From JBCAWW01 sp039024315 (GTDB lineage: Bacteria > Bacteroidota > Bacteroidia > J057): a DNA stretch of 30,429 nt. This document shows positions 1-7,358 of this stretch, piece by piece (position 1 is the stretch's first letter; every line of letters starts with the position of its first letter). Under the pieces are notes generated by a model. The model saw nothing but the letters and a program-made list of their open reading frames with translations, was not told the DNA's origin and searched no databases. Position numbers and translations under genes: made by a program. Where the stretch lies: positions 1 to 30,429 of the forward strand of contig JBCCQN010000089.1 in NCBI GenBank assembly GCA_039024315.1. The letters run 5' to 3'.

Positions 1-1708
1 CCTCAACCCGATCCAAAACTATGAGAGAGGTATTGCGAGTCACGATACCAAAGCGTTGAGCGAGGCTCATAATTTCTTCCTGTTTCTCCTCATAGTACAT
101 GTCCAACTCGGCTAGTTTCTTTTGTGCCCAAATTCGTGGCACCAATCCTGTGGTACTGCCATGACGATTGAAGTCAAGCTCTAGGGTATCTCGATAGAGT
201 AATTCATCATTGTTGCCTTTGCCCCCCTTAAAGCCAAAGTCCACCTGCACCTTGGCCTGGCGAGAAAGTAGTTTGCCGGCTAGACCAAAAGCGCCATCCA
301 CATTACGAGCCAGTCTGGGCCAGCGATCCTCAACTACCCCCTCTAAGACTTCTAATCCTAAGAATTGATAATTTTGATTACGAAGGCTTTTGGCTACTAC
401 ATCCGCATTCATCCCTAAGGCATTGATAAAACGTCCTCCAGTGGCCTGAGCACAAAAAGCAAGGCGGCTGTAATCTGCCACTGCACTCGTATTGATAATG
501 TAGAGCGGGGGAGTGGACTGGGGCGAAAAATCATCTTCGCCGAAGGTGTGTAGACCATCACTCATCAATATGACCTCATCCCCTATCAGCGGCTTGATAT
601 CTATTTCCCCCAAATTGCTGGCTCCGTCAAAAGGCAGGCTCGCAAGCTGATTCCTTAATTCAGTCCAATCTCCCTCCTTGATACGAAAAGTCCGTCCTGC
701 CTCCAGCTTGTTGCGGAGGATATGCAAACTGATGGAGGTATTTCCTACCCAACTAAAATATCGATCCAGTATAGCTAATTCCTTGGCGATATCGCGATCT
801 CGTCCGGAGTGTGAAGCATCCCAGATGAGGTGGATGTTCTTGGGTTTGGCCTTCTGCCGAACGTATTGCTCTGGCCTGAGGTTGGCATAAAACCACCATT
901 CCCCTTCCTGCTCTTCTATCATCACCCTTTGCACTTTTTCCGCTTGCGGAACGAGAAAACCCAAACTGCGATTAGGGAGATAATCAGCATATGCCTTGAA
1001 AGCCTGATAATTTTCCTGCCAGTCCTCAAAGACGAGATTATCTATCTCATTTTCCTGTAATTCGGGTTTTACCTCTTGCTGAAATACCTGGACGGAAACG
1101 CTAAAGCTGTCAACTGCTTCCCGAAAATGCATCGGTAGAAGATACTGATAACCCTTGCTGCGAGGGAGCAACTCTTGTTCGTAAGCCACCACCATTCTTT
1201 TGTAACCCTTGGCTGGGATAGGATAGATGCGAGCTTTGAAGTTTTGGCCCACCGTCCACTCCAGCAAACCCGGATCGATTTGTTGACGAATGGTGTTTTC
1301 GTAAGCTTCCCGTCCTTTGGTTTTTTCTACTACCACCCCTTCTCTCAGCTTGCCGTTGACATCTAAGGCGAAGCGAGATACGGTCTGGCCTGAGCCCAGC
1401 GGAAAATACAATTGACCTTCCATTACACGATCGGTATCGTTGGCGTAAAGCATATCCATAGTCGTAGTGGCGAGATTGCCGACTACTTTTACTTCGAGAT
1501 GTAATTCACTCAAACGTAGGGGCGAAGAGGCCTCTCCCTTCTCCTTTTTGACCAATACGGCGGGTGGCACCCTCGTTGAATCCGTAAGCTGTATCTCGGC
1601 GATTTCCACCTTTTGCGGAGAATCGGGATTTTCTTCGCTGACGGCAGTATGTTGTGACTTGCAGGAAAGTAGTACGAAAACCAGTATTAAAAGTGGGCTC
1701 AGTCTCAT
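1..1708 (-). CDS. VIT domain / von Willebrand factor A lipoprotein (3' end beyond window)
   Basis: Partial gene: the ATG is at 1708 and the reading frame is open to base 1, giving 569 codons. The N-terminus is a lipoprotein signal (LLILVFVLLSC), so the protein should be anchored in a membrane facing the periplasm or surface. Next comes a vault/inter-alpha-trypsin (VIT) type region containing REAYENTIRQQIDPGLLEW at about residues 125-145, the usual signature of that domain. A VWA domain follows, with the metal-binding DASHS motif starting near residue 297 and the strand EVILMSDG near residue 382. The last visible residues, TSLIVLD, match the segment that normally follows VWA in this family. 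Such proteins are thought to mediate metal-dependent protein contacts at the cell surface; the specific role is unknown. No clear promoter was seen upstream. Confidence 0.88.
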   Translation of the reverse strand, partial: MRLSPLLILVFVLLSCKSQHTAVSEENPDSPQKVEIAEIQLTDSTRVPPAVLVKKEKGEASSPLRLSELHLEVKVVGNLATTTMDMLYANDTDRVMEGQLYFPLGSGQTVSRFALDVNGKLREGVVVEKTKGREAYENTIRQQIDPGLLEWTVGQNFKARIYPIPAKGYKRMVVAYEQELLPRSKGYQYLLPMHFREAVDSFSVSVQVFQQEVKPELQENEIDNLVFEDWQENYQAFKAYADYLPNRSLGFLVPQAEKVQRVMIEEQEGEWWFYANLRPEQYVRQKAKPKNIHLIWDASHSGRDRDIAKELAILDRYFSWVGNTSISLHILRNKLEAGRTFRIKEGDWTELRNQLASLPFDGASNLGEIDIKPLIGDEVILMSDGLHTFGEDDFSPQSTPPLYIINTSAVADYSRLAFCAQATGGRFINALGMNADVVAKSLRNQNYQFLGLEVLEGVVEDRWPRLARNVDGAFGLAGKLLSRQAKVQVDFGFKGGKGNNDELLYRDTLELDFNRHGSTTGLVPRIWAQKKLAELDMYYEEKQEEIMSLAQRFGIVTRNTSLIVLDRVE

Positions 1709-1814
1709 GAGGGGGATATTTTGAAGAAATAAAGCAAATAAGCACCTAAAAGCGAAATGAAATAAAATCCGTTTTATCGTAATAAATAATAAATTTTTAT
1801 TACGGATATTTGAA

Positions 1815-1961
1815 TTGTTGTAAAGCTGACAAGGCTCGGCTAAATGCAAACCGACTGTTTACCGGCAGTCGTTAATTCCTGGTCCTTACTCTTGTAATGT
1901 GGTGCTGCCCCTTTACAGTGCTACTTGAAAGCGACGGCTTTGATGGCGTCGCTTTTTTTTT
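1815..1961 (+). ncRNA. candidate structured small RNA
   Basis: Inferred from structure only. TGTAAAG (1819-1825) can pair with CTTTACA (1911-1917), closing a domain that contains a perfect 6-bp hairpin CGACTG/CAGTCG (1852-1857 with 1866-1871) and a small TTAC/GTAA hairpin. An intrinsic terminator follows at 1929-1961. Just upstream, GATATTTG (1805-1812) is one base off the Bacteroidetes -7 box, but no -33 TTG was found at the right distance. The downstream gene lies on the other strand, so this is more likely a stand-alone RNA than a leader. I could not match it to 6S, SRP, RNase P or tmRNA. Confidence 0.35.
1929..1961 (+). terminator. intrinsic terminator
   Basis: AAGCGACG (1929-1936) pairs perfectly with CGTCGCTT (1947-1954) across a 10-base loop and is followed by an unbroken run of nine T (1953-1961). 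The other strand has no T run, so it acts on plus-strand transcription. No plus-strand protein gene precedes it. Confidence 0.85.
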
Positions 1962-1978
1962 ATCTTCCTTGAGCTTAT

Positions 1979-1997
1979 CCGCTTCGCGGAACGCTTA
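1979..1997 (+). repeat. hairpin-AACGCTTA element, copy 1
   Basis: CCGC-ttc-GCGG hairpin followed at once by AACGCTTA. Reference copy of the dispersed short family. Confidence 0.85.
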
Positions 1998-2090
1998 TTT
2001 GGAATGGTTGAAGGATTGCATGGATGAATTGTTGAATCACTCTTAGCATCTAACTTTTCCTTTAACCAATCAACAATTCAGATCATCAAA

Positions 2091-2218
2091 ACTTAAGTAC
2101 TGAGTAGTAAGTATCCCGAAAGCCTTCGGGAGTATTCAGTACAGTGAAAAGCGGTCTTACTGAACCATATAGACGTATTTTCCTAGGTCTTAATACTGAA
2201 TACTATTATCTACCTACT
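2091..2218 (+). repeat. foldback dispersed repeat, copy A
   Basis: About 128 bp. The left arm has AAGTACTGAGTAG...AGTATTCAGTAC and the right arm AATACTGAATACTAT...CTACCTACT, so the arms are partly complementary. A perfect hairpin CCCGAA/TTCGGG (2115-2130) is embedded in the left arm. The centre carries CTGAACC...TTTTCCTAGGTCTTAA, shared with copy C. It is followed within 5 bp by hairpin element copy 2. Confidence 0.8.
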
Positions 2219-2222
2219 AAAA

Positions 2223-2241
2223 TAAGCGTTCTGCGAAGCAG
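2223..2241 (-). repeat. hairpin-AACGCTTA element, copy 2
   Basis: Read on the minus strand: CTGC-ttc-GCAG followed by AACGCTTA. The stem differs from copy 1 but is still fully paired. Confidence 0.85.
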
Positions 2242-2296
2242 TGCCCCAATTACGAATATAAGAGTGTATCTCGCCTAAAAATCCATAAAGCTGGAG

Positions 2297-3091
2297 CTAC
2301 TTTATGATCAGGGATTTGATCAAAGTGGCGGCTTCTTGGGGAGATTCGAGTGGAAACATATGCCCCCCATTCCACTCATAAAATTGAAAGTCAGGGAACT
2401 TTTTTTCTTGAGATAATCGATTGGCAGGGGGTAAGGTATTGCCTTCGGTAGCGTAAATGTAATGAGCAGGAAGCTCAAGCGCCGTATTGCCATATCGGCT
2501 GGGGGTAAGAGAAAAGATATTGGCCTCCTTAACTTTGGGGATTTTGAGGGTATAACCTCCTTGAGGCGCTGGCACAAGACCGTTTTGGACGTAGGCTTCA
2601 AAGCAAGCAGGATCAAAGGATTGAAAGAATTTTTTTTGTCCCCAATACTCGCGGGCCTCAGCATGAGAGTCAAAATGGTCTTTCCGATTATGTGCTTGTT
2701 TGGCAATCGGTATTAAGCGTTCGGCAAGGCCGAGTCCCCTTAATAAACCAATCACAATGCGAAAACTGAGTGGCAATAGGGGCGGCTCCATTATGATAAG
2801 TTGCTTGAATAAGTCTGGTCTCTGCTGTGCGGCCCTAAGCAAAATGACGGTCCCAAAAGAGTGTCCCACCCCCACCACTGCTTGATCGGCTTGGCGTTCG
2901 ATGGAATCGATCAACTGAGGCACTACCTCTAACCAACTACGCTCAATCCGCTCAGTACCGGGGCTCAGCACATCCTCATAAAAGACTTGATAAGGTTGCA
3001 GTTGGGTCAGAAAAGGCTGATAGGATGTCGAAGGAAAACCGTTGGCGTGGGCAAAAAATATAGGAGACAAATCAGCAGACATGGCACTCAA
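2297..3091 (-). CDS. alpha/beta hydrolase family protein
   Basis: 264 residues, full length for a small alpha/beta hydrolase. The HANGFP motif (15-20) is the oxyanion-loop segment after the first core strand, GHSFG (76-80) is the nucleophile elbow with Ser78, and His244 in NGGHMFP is the expected catalytic histidine; Glu216 (or Glu102) is a candidate acid. There is no signal peptide, so it is probably cytoplasmic. It hydrolyses an unknown ester, amide or similar substrate. It is the last gene of a run of six minus-strand genes, 24 bp after the preceding barrel gene, so it is probably co-transcribed although its function need not be linked. An alternative start is Met4. The AACGCTTA element pattern occurs inside it (2714-2732, encoding LAERL). 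Confidence 0.9.
   Translation of the reverse strand: MSAMSADLSPIFFAHANGFPSTSYQPFLTQLQPYQVFYEDVLSPGTERIERSWLEVVPQLIDSIERQADQAVVGVGHSFGTVILLRAAQQRPDLFKQLIIMEPPLLPLSFRIVIGLLRGLGLAERLIPIAKQAHNRKDHFDSHAEAREYWGQKKFFQSFDPACFEAYVQNGLVPAPQGGYTLKIPKVKEANIFSLTPSRYGNTALELPAHYIYATEGNTLPPANRLSQEKKFPDFQFYEWNGGHMFPLESPQEAATLIKSLIIK
2714..2732 (-). repeat. hairpin-AACGCTTA-like sequence inside the hydrolase gene
   Basis: Minus strand CGGC-ctt-GCCG followed by AACGCTTA; same architecture as the intergenic copies with a third stem sequence. It is in coding sequence (LAERL), so codon use could explain it. Confidence 0.5.
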
Positions 3092-3115
3092 TTTAGGGCA
3101 AAGCTACGATTTTGT

Positions 3116-3781
3116 CTAAAACCGCCAACCGATGGAAAACTCGTTGATGGGTATAAAGGTGTGGGCACTGGATCGAAGGTTTAGTATGGGGGTAGTGGCA
3201 CTGGGATTAATGATCTCTCGATCACTTATACTAAAGGAATATGCGGTTTCATAGCAAAAGACGATTCTTTGACGGAGGATGTAGGTAATCCCCAACCCAA
3301 AGGAAGCACCTAGGCCTGAAATAGTAGTATTACTTATTATTTCGGAGGGGGTATTGGAAAGGTTATTGATCGTATATTCGTCCCTGTAAGTAGAGCCCCC
3401 TAGCTCTCCAAAAGTATAAAATTGAAAATTGGGTATATAGGCTTCAAGCCCAAAATGATATTGAGCACCGGCAGAAACACCAAAGGCAGAAAACTGTACT
3501 TGAGAGTGAAGAGAACCATCGGGTTCACCGGATTTCCATAGCTGTGATGGTGAATAGCCTCCCCCCAAGCGCCCTGTAATCCGATCATTAAATCGAAAGC
3601 GATATTCAATCCCCGGAATGAATAGCACCCCAGCATTTGCAGGGCTAAAAATCCTCCTCAGGCCATTGAAAGGTGCTGTAAAATTGAGGGAGAGTTGATG
3701 CTTGAAAGCTGGGGGACTTTTTTGGGCAAAAAGGGACAGACAAAGCGCTGAAAGCAAAGAAGTGAGAATCAGTTTTTTCAT
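3116..3781 (-). CDS. outer-membrane beta-barrel protein (paralogue 1 of 4)
   Basis: 221 residues from the ATG at 3781. The frame is open to an upstream ATG at 3811, but the downstream start gives a clean signal peptide (MKKLILTSLLSALCLSLFAQ), so I chose it. The mature part alternates hydrophobic and polar residues as in a small barrel, with strands such as YRFRFNDRITGRLGGGYS and FGVSAGAQYHF, and ends in a terminal Phe (SIGWRF), the usual barrel-assembly signal. It matches the next gene in FKHxLxLNF after the signal peptide and in the C-terminal hexapeptide, so the two are a duplicated pair. No catalytic motif is seen; role unknown. Confidence 0.85.
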   Translation of the reverse strand: MKKLILTSLLSALCLSLFAQKSPPAFKHQLSLNFTAPFNGLRRIFSPANAGVLFIPGIEYRFRFNDRITGRLGGGYSPSQLWKSGEPDGSLHSQVQFSAFGVSAGAQYHFGLEAYIPNFQFYTFGELGGSTYRDEYTINNLSNTPSEIISNTTISGLGASFGLGITYILRQRIVFCYETAYSFSISDREIINPSATTPILNLRSSAHTFIPINEFSIGWRF

Positions 3782-3842
3782 GTTGTGAATTTGCTCGTGC
3801 TGGATAAACATCTAAAAGGAAGAGGGTGCTGCGTCTAAATTG

Positions 3843-4526
3843 CTAAAACCGCCAACCAATAGATACCTCACTAATGGGCAGGAGGGTATGGGCAAAGAAG
3901 CGGATAATGTCCCCATTCATAATCGGAGGCGTTTGCAGAGGTAAGGTCTCAGCCCCACTGATCATTTCTCTCGCATACCAGTTCAAGATATAGGCGCTTT
4001 CAAAGCGCGCGACCCACCTCCTGCCCCACCAATATGCCAAACCTACCCCAAGGTTTGCACCTATGTAGCGATAAATACTGACTTCAGATTGCTCCTGTGG
4101 AGTATTAAAGCGATTGAAAGTTTGGCGATCTTGATCGTTGCGACCGAGGCTCAAATCGACAAAGGCATAAGTCTGAAATTTTTCCAGATAATCTGTAGCC
4201 CAAAAATGAATTTGCCCGCCCAAATTGAGATTTACACTATGATTGAGAGTCCGACTCCAAAAACCAGTAGTGAGATTACCGACAAAAGTCGTTTGTGGGA
4301 GGCGATAATTCAGTCCTGCTCGTAGTTGTATGCGCCGATTGATCGCATAGCGGTACTCCAAGCCCGGCAACCATTTGCGAAATATCTCTTGCGGCCCTAC
4401 TACATTGAATCTTTGTGGGAAGGCTCCGTGAAAATTTAAGGCTAAACTATGCTTGAAGACTGGCTCCTGGGCAAATACTGAAACCAACAGGCAAAGCAGC
4501 ATAGCGCTTAAGAAAAGCTTTTTCAT
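3843..4526 (-). CDS. outer-membrane beta-barrel protein (paralogue 2 of 4)
   Basis: 227 residues with a signal peptide (MKKLFLSAMLLCLLVSVFAQ) and a C-terminal SIGWRF. It shares with paralogue 1 the FKHSLALNF opening, a central YRYAINRRIQLRAGLNYR strand corresponding to YRFRFNDRITGRLGGGYS, and LGVGLAY near residue 160. It is 61 bp upstream of paralogue 1 and 53 bp downstream of paralogue 3 on the same strand. Probably an outer-membrane protein of about ten strands; a ligand or function cannot be read from the sequence. Confidence 0.85.
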   Translation of the reverse strand: MKKLFLSAMLLCLLVSVFAQEPVFKHSLALNFHGAFPQRFNVVGPQEIFRKWLPGLEYRYAINRRIQLRAGLNYRLPQTTFVGNLTTGFWSRTLNHSVNLNLGGQIHFWATDYLEKFQTYAFVDLSLGRNDQDRQTFNRFNTPQEQSEVSIYRYIGANLGVGLAYWWGRRWVARFESAYILNWYAREMISGAETLPLQTPPIMNGDIIRFFAHTLLPISEVSIGWRF

Positions 4527-4579
4527 GGATAGTGATTTAGGTGCGTACTATCCCTTAGACTGTTTGAAAGTTGTAATTG

Positions 4580-5251
4580 TTAATTTTTGGCTTCGCCAAA
4601 GGAATATCCGATCCAAAAGGCATTGATGGGATTGATGAGCCATTGCCCGGCTCTTGATTCGGTGTAGGGAACAAAGACAAGGTCAAAAACCTGCACGCCA
4701 TTGGGCGTTTGTAAAGTCTTACCGTAGATGTAGGTGGCGGCACTTTCGAGCCCAAGATGCCAGCGTTTGGCGAAGCGAAACTCCAAACCCAAGCCAGCTT
4801 GCCCTTTGATGCCCCTTATTTCTTCATAATTCTCAAAGGTCCAACGAGAAATCATAAGGCTTCTGAGGGTGGTTTGACCGTAGCCTAGGTCAAGGAATCC
4901 ATAGAGCCCAAAGCGTCCGGCTTCAAAGCTATATTGCCCCCCAAACATAGCACTACGACTTTTTTGATAGGCGTAATTTGTCTCTCGATTTGTTGCATTA
5001 TTGAGGTCTCGATCATATTGCAAGCCTTCGACTTGAGCTCTGAATGCAAATGCTCCGAGATGGCGGCGATACATGATCCGAGGATTGGCGACCAAGGCCC
5101 GAAAGGGACTCTTTGCGGCTTGCACGAGTGTAAAGGAGAGACTAAGGTCGTTTGAGTATGTAGGTAATTTGTCAGTCTGATCAAGCTCTTGAGCTTGAGT
5201 CGGAACAAACTGCAGGAGCAAAAGGGCGAAGATGAAGCAAAAAGGTTTCAT
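4580..5251 (-). CDS. outer-membrane beta-barrel protein (paralogue 3 of 4)
   Basis: 223 residues with a signal peptide ending near FVPTQAQ. It pairs with paralogue 4: both have LSxSFTxxQ, then IMYRxxLG, GLYGFLDLGYG (ALYGFLDLGYG in the partner), LGLEFxxxKRWxxGxESAATY, and a C-terminus of the form NPINAFWIGYSFGE. Unlike paralogues 1 and 2 the last residue is not Phe; four residues follow the SFG motif. It sits between paralogues 2 and 4 with a 26-bp gap to paralogue 4, so it is probably in the same transcript. Function unknown. Confidence 0.83.
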   Translation of the reverse strand: MKPFCFIFALLLLQFVPTQAQELDQTDKLPTYSNDLSLSFTLVQAAKSPFRALVANPRIMYRRHLGAFAFRAQVEGLQYDRDLNNATNRETNYAYQKSRSAMFGGQYSFEAGRFGLYGFLDLGYGQTTLRSLMISRWTFENYEEIRGIKGQAGLGLEFRFAKRWHLGLESAATYIYGKTLQTPNGVQVFDLVFVPYTESRAGQWLINPINAFWIGYSFGEAKN

Positions 5252-5277
5252 AAGTAGGAAGCTAATAGATCAAGCTA

Positions 5278-5907
5278 CTATTTTTCACCAAAGGCATAGC
5301 TAAGCCAGATGGCATTGACGGGACGTAAAATAAATTCACCTCTTATGTTAGGGGGATCAAACCCAGCTTGAAAATCAAAAACATTGATTTGGTTGGGGAA
5401 GCCAAAGCCCCTGCCCCATAAGTAAGTGGCGGCGCTTTCGACCCCGATTTGCCAACGTTTTGTAATGTAAAATTCAATCCCTAGCCCTACCTGGCTATGC
5501 ATGCCTTGTAGATCAATAACAAAACTACTGACAACAGACTCAGAGAGCAGGAGATCGCCATAGCCGAGATCTAAAAATCCATACAGCGCATGCTTGCCCC
5601 AAGTCTTTTCGTATTGAGCCCCAATTGAGACACTGGCACTTTGCTGAACACCTGATTCTATTTGCCTCAAGCGCCTCCGATTGAAGAGGTTTAGGTATTG
5701 TCCTTGCAGTCTCAGCTTGAAATCGCCAAGATCATGACGATACATAATGCTAGTATTGGGTAAAAAGGTCTGAAAGGGACCACTTGCTAGCTGAATACTT
5801 GTAAATGAAACACTTAACTGATGCTCAAAAGTCGTTTTTGTCCCTTGGCCCTTTAAGGAAAGGGCAAGAAAGATCGATAGTCCGAAGACAAGAATAAAGG
5901 ATTTCAT
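5278..5907 (-). CDS. outer-membrane beta-barrel protein (paralogue 4 of 4)
   Basis: 209 residues, the shortest of the four. Signal peptide MKSFILVFGLSIFLALSLKG, then a mature barrel with FEHQLSVSFTSIQ, IMYRHDLGDFKLRLQGQY, ALYGFLDLGYGD and ESAATYLWGR, each with a counterpart in paralogue 3. The ending is AIWLSYAFGEK. The lipoprotein gene lies 25 bp upstream and paralogue 3 starts 26 bp downstream. Order and similarity suggest one ancestral duplication and then divergence into two subtypes. Confidence 0.83.
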   Translation of the reverse strand: MKSFILVFGLSIFLALSLKGQGTKTTFEHQLSVSFTSIQLASGPFQTFLPNTSIMYRHDLGDFKLRLQGQYLNLFNRRRLRQIESGVQQSASVSIGAQYEKTWGKHALYGFLDLGYGDLLLSESVVSSFVIDLQGMHSQVGLGIEFYITKRWQIGVESAATYLWGRGFGFPNQINVFDFQAGFDPPNIRGEFILRPVNAIWLSYAFGEK

Positions 5908-5932
5908 AATCTATCGATTTGTTGTGAGGGGC

Positions 5933-6436
5933 TTAGTACTGCTCCCTTATAGTCTCAAAACTCACGCTATAGTCAGCCGGTAACTTAGGCACCACTACCC
6001 AAAAGCGAACGATCTCCAAAGGTTCACAGCCTCCACATTCTATCACTCTGGCGATAAAACGATACTGCTTCTCCGCGACATCATCCAGTACCCCAACGCA
6101 AAAGCTACGACTACACCCACTCCCCGTAACAGCCATACTCAAGACGCTATGTTGGCTAAAATCTACTGACTCAAAGGCCAGAGAGTCGCAAGCCGTATAG
6201 GCATTATTAGAAAGATATAATGCTTGGTAGGCGCTATCCTCTGTGAGTATCAAATTTTGATCTTGACTAAATCTCACCGTCTCACAATCTGAGGTGGGTC
6301 CGGCTTCAAAGCTGACGATAATCCCTTGGTCCGATTCACAATCCGGACAAAGCGAGCTATCTGTATAACAAGAATTTAATCCTGCTAATACCAATAAGCT
6401 AAGGCTCCAGCAAAAAATAAGTCTAACCATCTTCAT
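5933..6436 (-). CDS. cysteine-rich lipoprotein heading the barrel gene run
   Basis: 167 residues with a lipoprotein signal; the lipobox is LNSC, with Cys23 as the lipidated residue. The mature protein contains CPDC just after the anchor and ECGGCEPLEI near the C-terminus, plus several single cysteines (about ten in all), suggesting disulfides in the periplasm or outside the cell. No known domain recognised. It is the first gene of the six-gene minus-strand run, so any promoter should lie in the 250 bp upstream; no good -33/-7 pair was found there. Met3 is an alternative start that would also preserve the signal peptide. Confidence 0.82.
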   Translation of the reverse strand: MKMVRLIFCWSLSLLVLAGLNSCYTDSSLCPDCESDQGIIVSFEAGPTSDCETVRFSQDQNLILTEDSAYQALYLSNNAYTACDSLAFESVDFSQHSVLSMAVTGSGCSRSFCVGVLDDVAEKQYRFIARVIECGGCEPLEIVRFWVVVPKLPADYSVSFETIREQY

Positions 6437-6688
6437 CGATAATTGCTTGTTTTACGATCAGACGCAAGTAACTCATATTTCGCTGCAAGCTCAACAAAAA
6501 AGGATCTATCTTCCTCGAAATGAGCCGAAAAGAGACAGAAAAGTGGCCCGCCCTAAAGCTCAACTATCCTTATATTTATCGCCCGTAACGACCAGCCTAC
6601 ATGCTGGGCCAAGGAGCTCTCTACGCAGGCATAGCTAATAGGCCATTTTATGATCTATTTGTTTTATCTTCTAAGCACGCACTAAATT

Positions 6689-7189
6689 TTACGCTTTCTC
6701 AACCATCCAATTATTTTCTAAATGTGCCAACACATTATTTCGATGTTCAATTAGATTTGTGACTTTCATTCCTTTAGCTTTCAAACTTGAGGTAATCATA
6801 TCCGGGACAACTTGTTCTTTCCATTCCCTATCAAAGTTTGAAATAATTGGCTTCATGTTAAAAGTGATTATTTTCTCAGTGCGATTATCTCGGATAGCAA
6901 TCATTCCTGTTTTCATTATACCTGCAAGCGGTTTTATGTGGATTTGCGGATCAAATTGAAATCCGATTTTATATTTTTCAGATTCTATACTTAAAGCGAC
7001 TAATTTCGCCGCTCTTACATAAAGCAAATCCACTTTAGAGTCTTTGTCATCTTCAAAAAAAGCCTTATATATTTTTTCTCTTAAGGATGGAATAACGCCT
7101 ATGTAAGGAATAAATCCTTCCCCTTCGTCAAACTTCACTTGGCCATAATTTTCTATTTTGGCGACAGACGTTTTCCAGAAAAATTTCAT
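6689..7189 (-). CDS. uncharacterised AT-rich orphan protein
   Basis: 166 residues, no signal peptide and no membrane segment, mixed charged composition; probably cytoplasmic. I do not recognise a family. Visible segments include VDLLYVRAAKLVALSIESEKYKIGF in the middle and KGMKVTNLIEHRNNVLAHLE near the end. The gene is clearly more AT-rich than both neighbours and its codons favour A/T endings, which fits recent acquisition. It stands alone, divergent from the glycosidase gene, with its own promoter-like sequence at 7221-7252. Confidence 0.75.
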   Translation of the reverse strand: MKFFWKTSVAKIENYGQVKFDEGEGFIPYIGVIPSLREKIYKAFFEDDKDSKVDLLYVRAAKLVALSIESEKYKIGFQFDPQIHIKPLAGIMKTGMIAIRDNRTEKIITFNMKPIISNFDREWKEQVVPDMITSSLKAKGMKVTNLIEHRNNVLAHLENNWMVEKA

Positions 7190-7220
7190 ATCAATCTATT
7201 TCATTCTTTTCCAATCAATT

Positions 7221-7252
7221 TAAATATAGATTTTCGTAAATCCGTCATACAA
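7221..7252 (-). promoter_or_regulatory. promoter-like TTG-N21-TATATTTA
   Basis: On the minus strand TTG (7250-7252), a 21-base spacer and TATATTTA (7221-7228), one base from TAnnTTTG. It lies about 32 bp upstream of the ATG at 7189. Confidence 0.5.
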
Positions 7253-7358
7253 GTCTTGTAGTGTGCGAAAATGAGCCTGCCGTGCTTTAACCAGAGAACT
7301 AAACCAAAAATACATTTTAACGCCTGATATTTTCTATTTTAGCTCATAACTAACTCTT

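Larger units (their letters stand above)
1709..2296. other. 588-bp gene-free region with RNA-like structure and repeats
   Basis: No convincing protein-coding ORF. It holds, left to right: an AT-rich stretch; a candidate structured RNA (1815-1961) ending in a strong plus-strand terminator; a hairpin-AACGCTTA element (1979-1997); an imperfect inverted repeat built on GAATTGTTGA / TCAACAATTC (about 2020-2087); a foldback element (2091-2218); and a second hairpin-AACGCTTA element (2223-2241). Confidence 0.7.

Noticed and set aside
939..953. CCGC-tt-GCGG followed by AACG inside the VIT/VWA gene
   Set aside because: One loop base is missing and the tag is cut short, so it was not counted as a copy.
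2020..2087. Inverted repeat around GAATTGTTGA
   Set aside because: AT-rich and imperfect; too weak to call as an element.
4755..4778. Sequence resembling the hairpin element in barrel paralogue 3
   Set aside because: The match is partial, lacks AACGCTTA in full and encodes FAKRW, which fits the paralogue pattern.
6447..6638. 63-codon plus-strand frame in the intergenic region
   Set aside because: No start context, low-quality composition and no similarity recognised.
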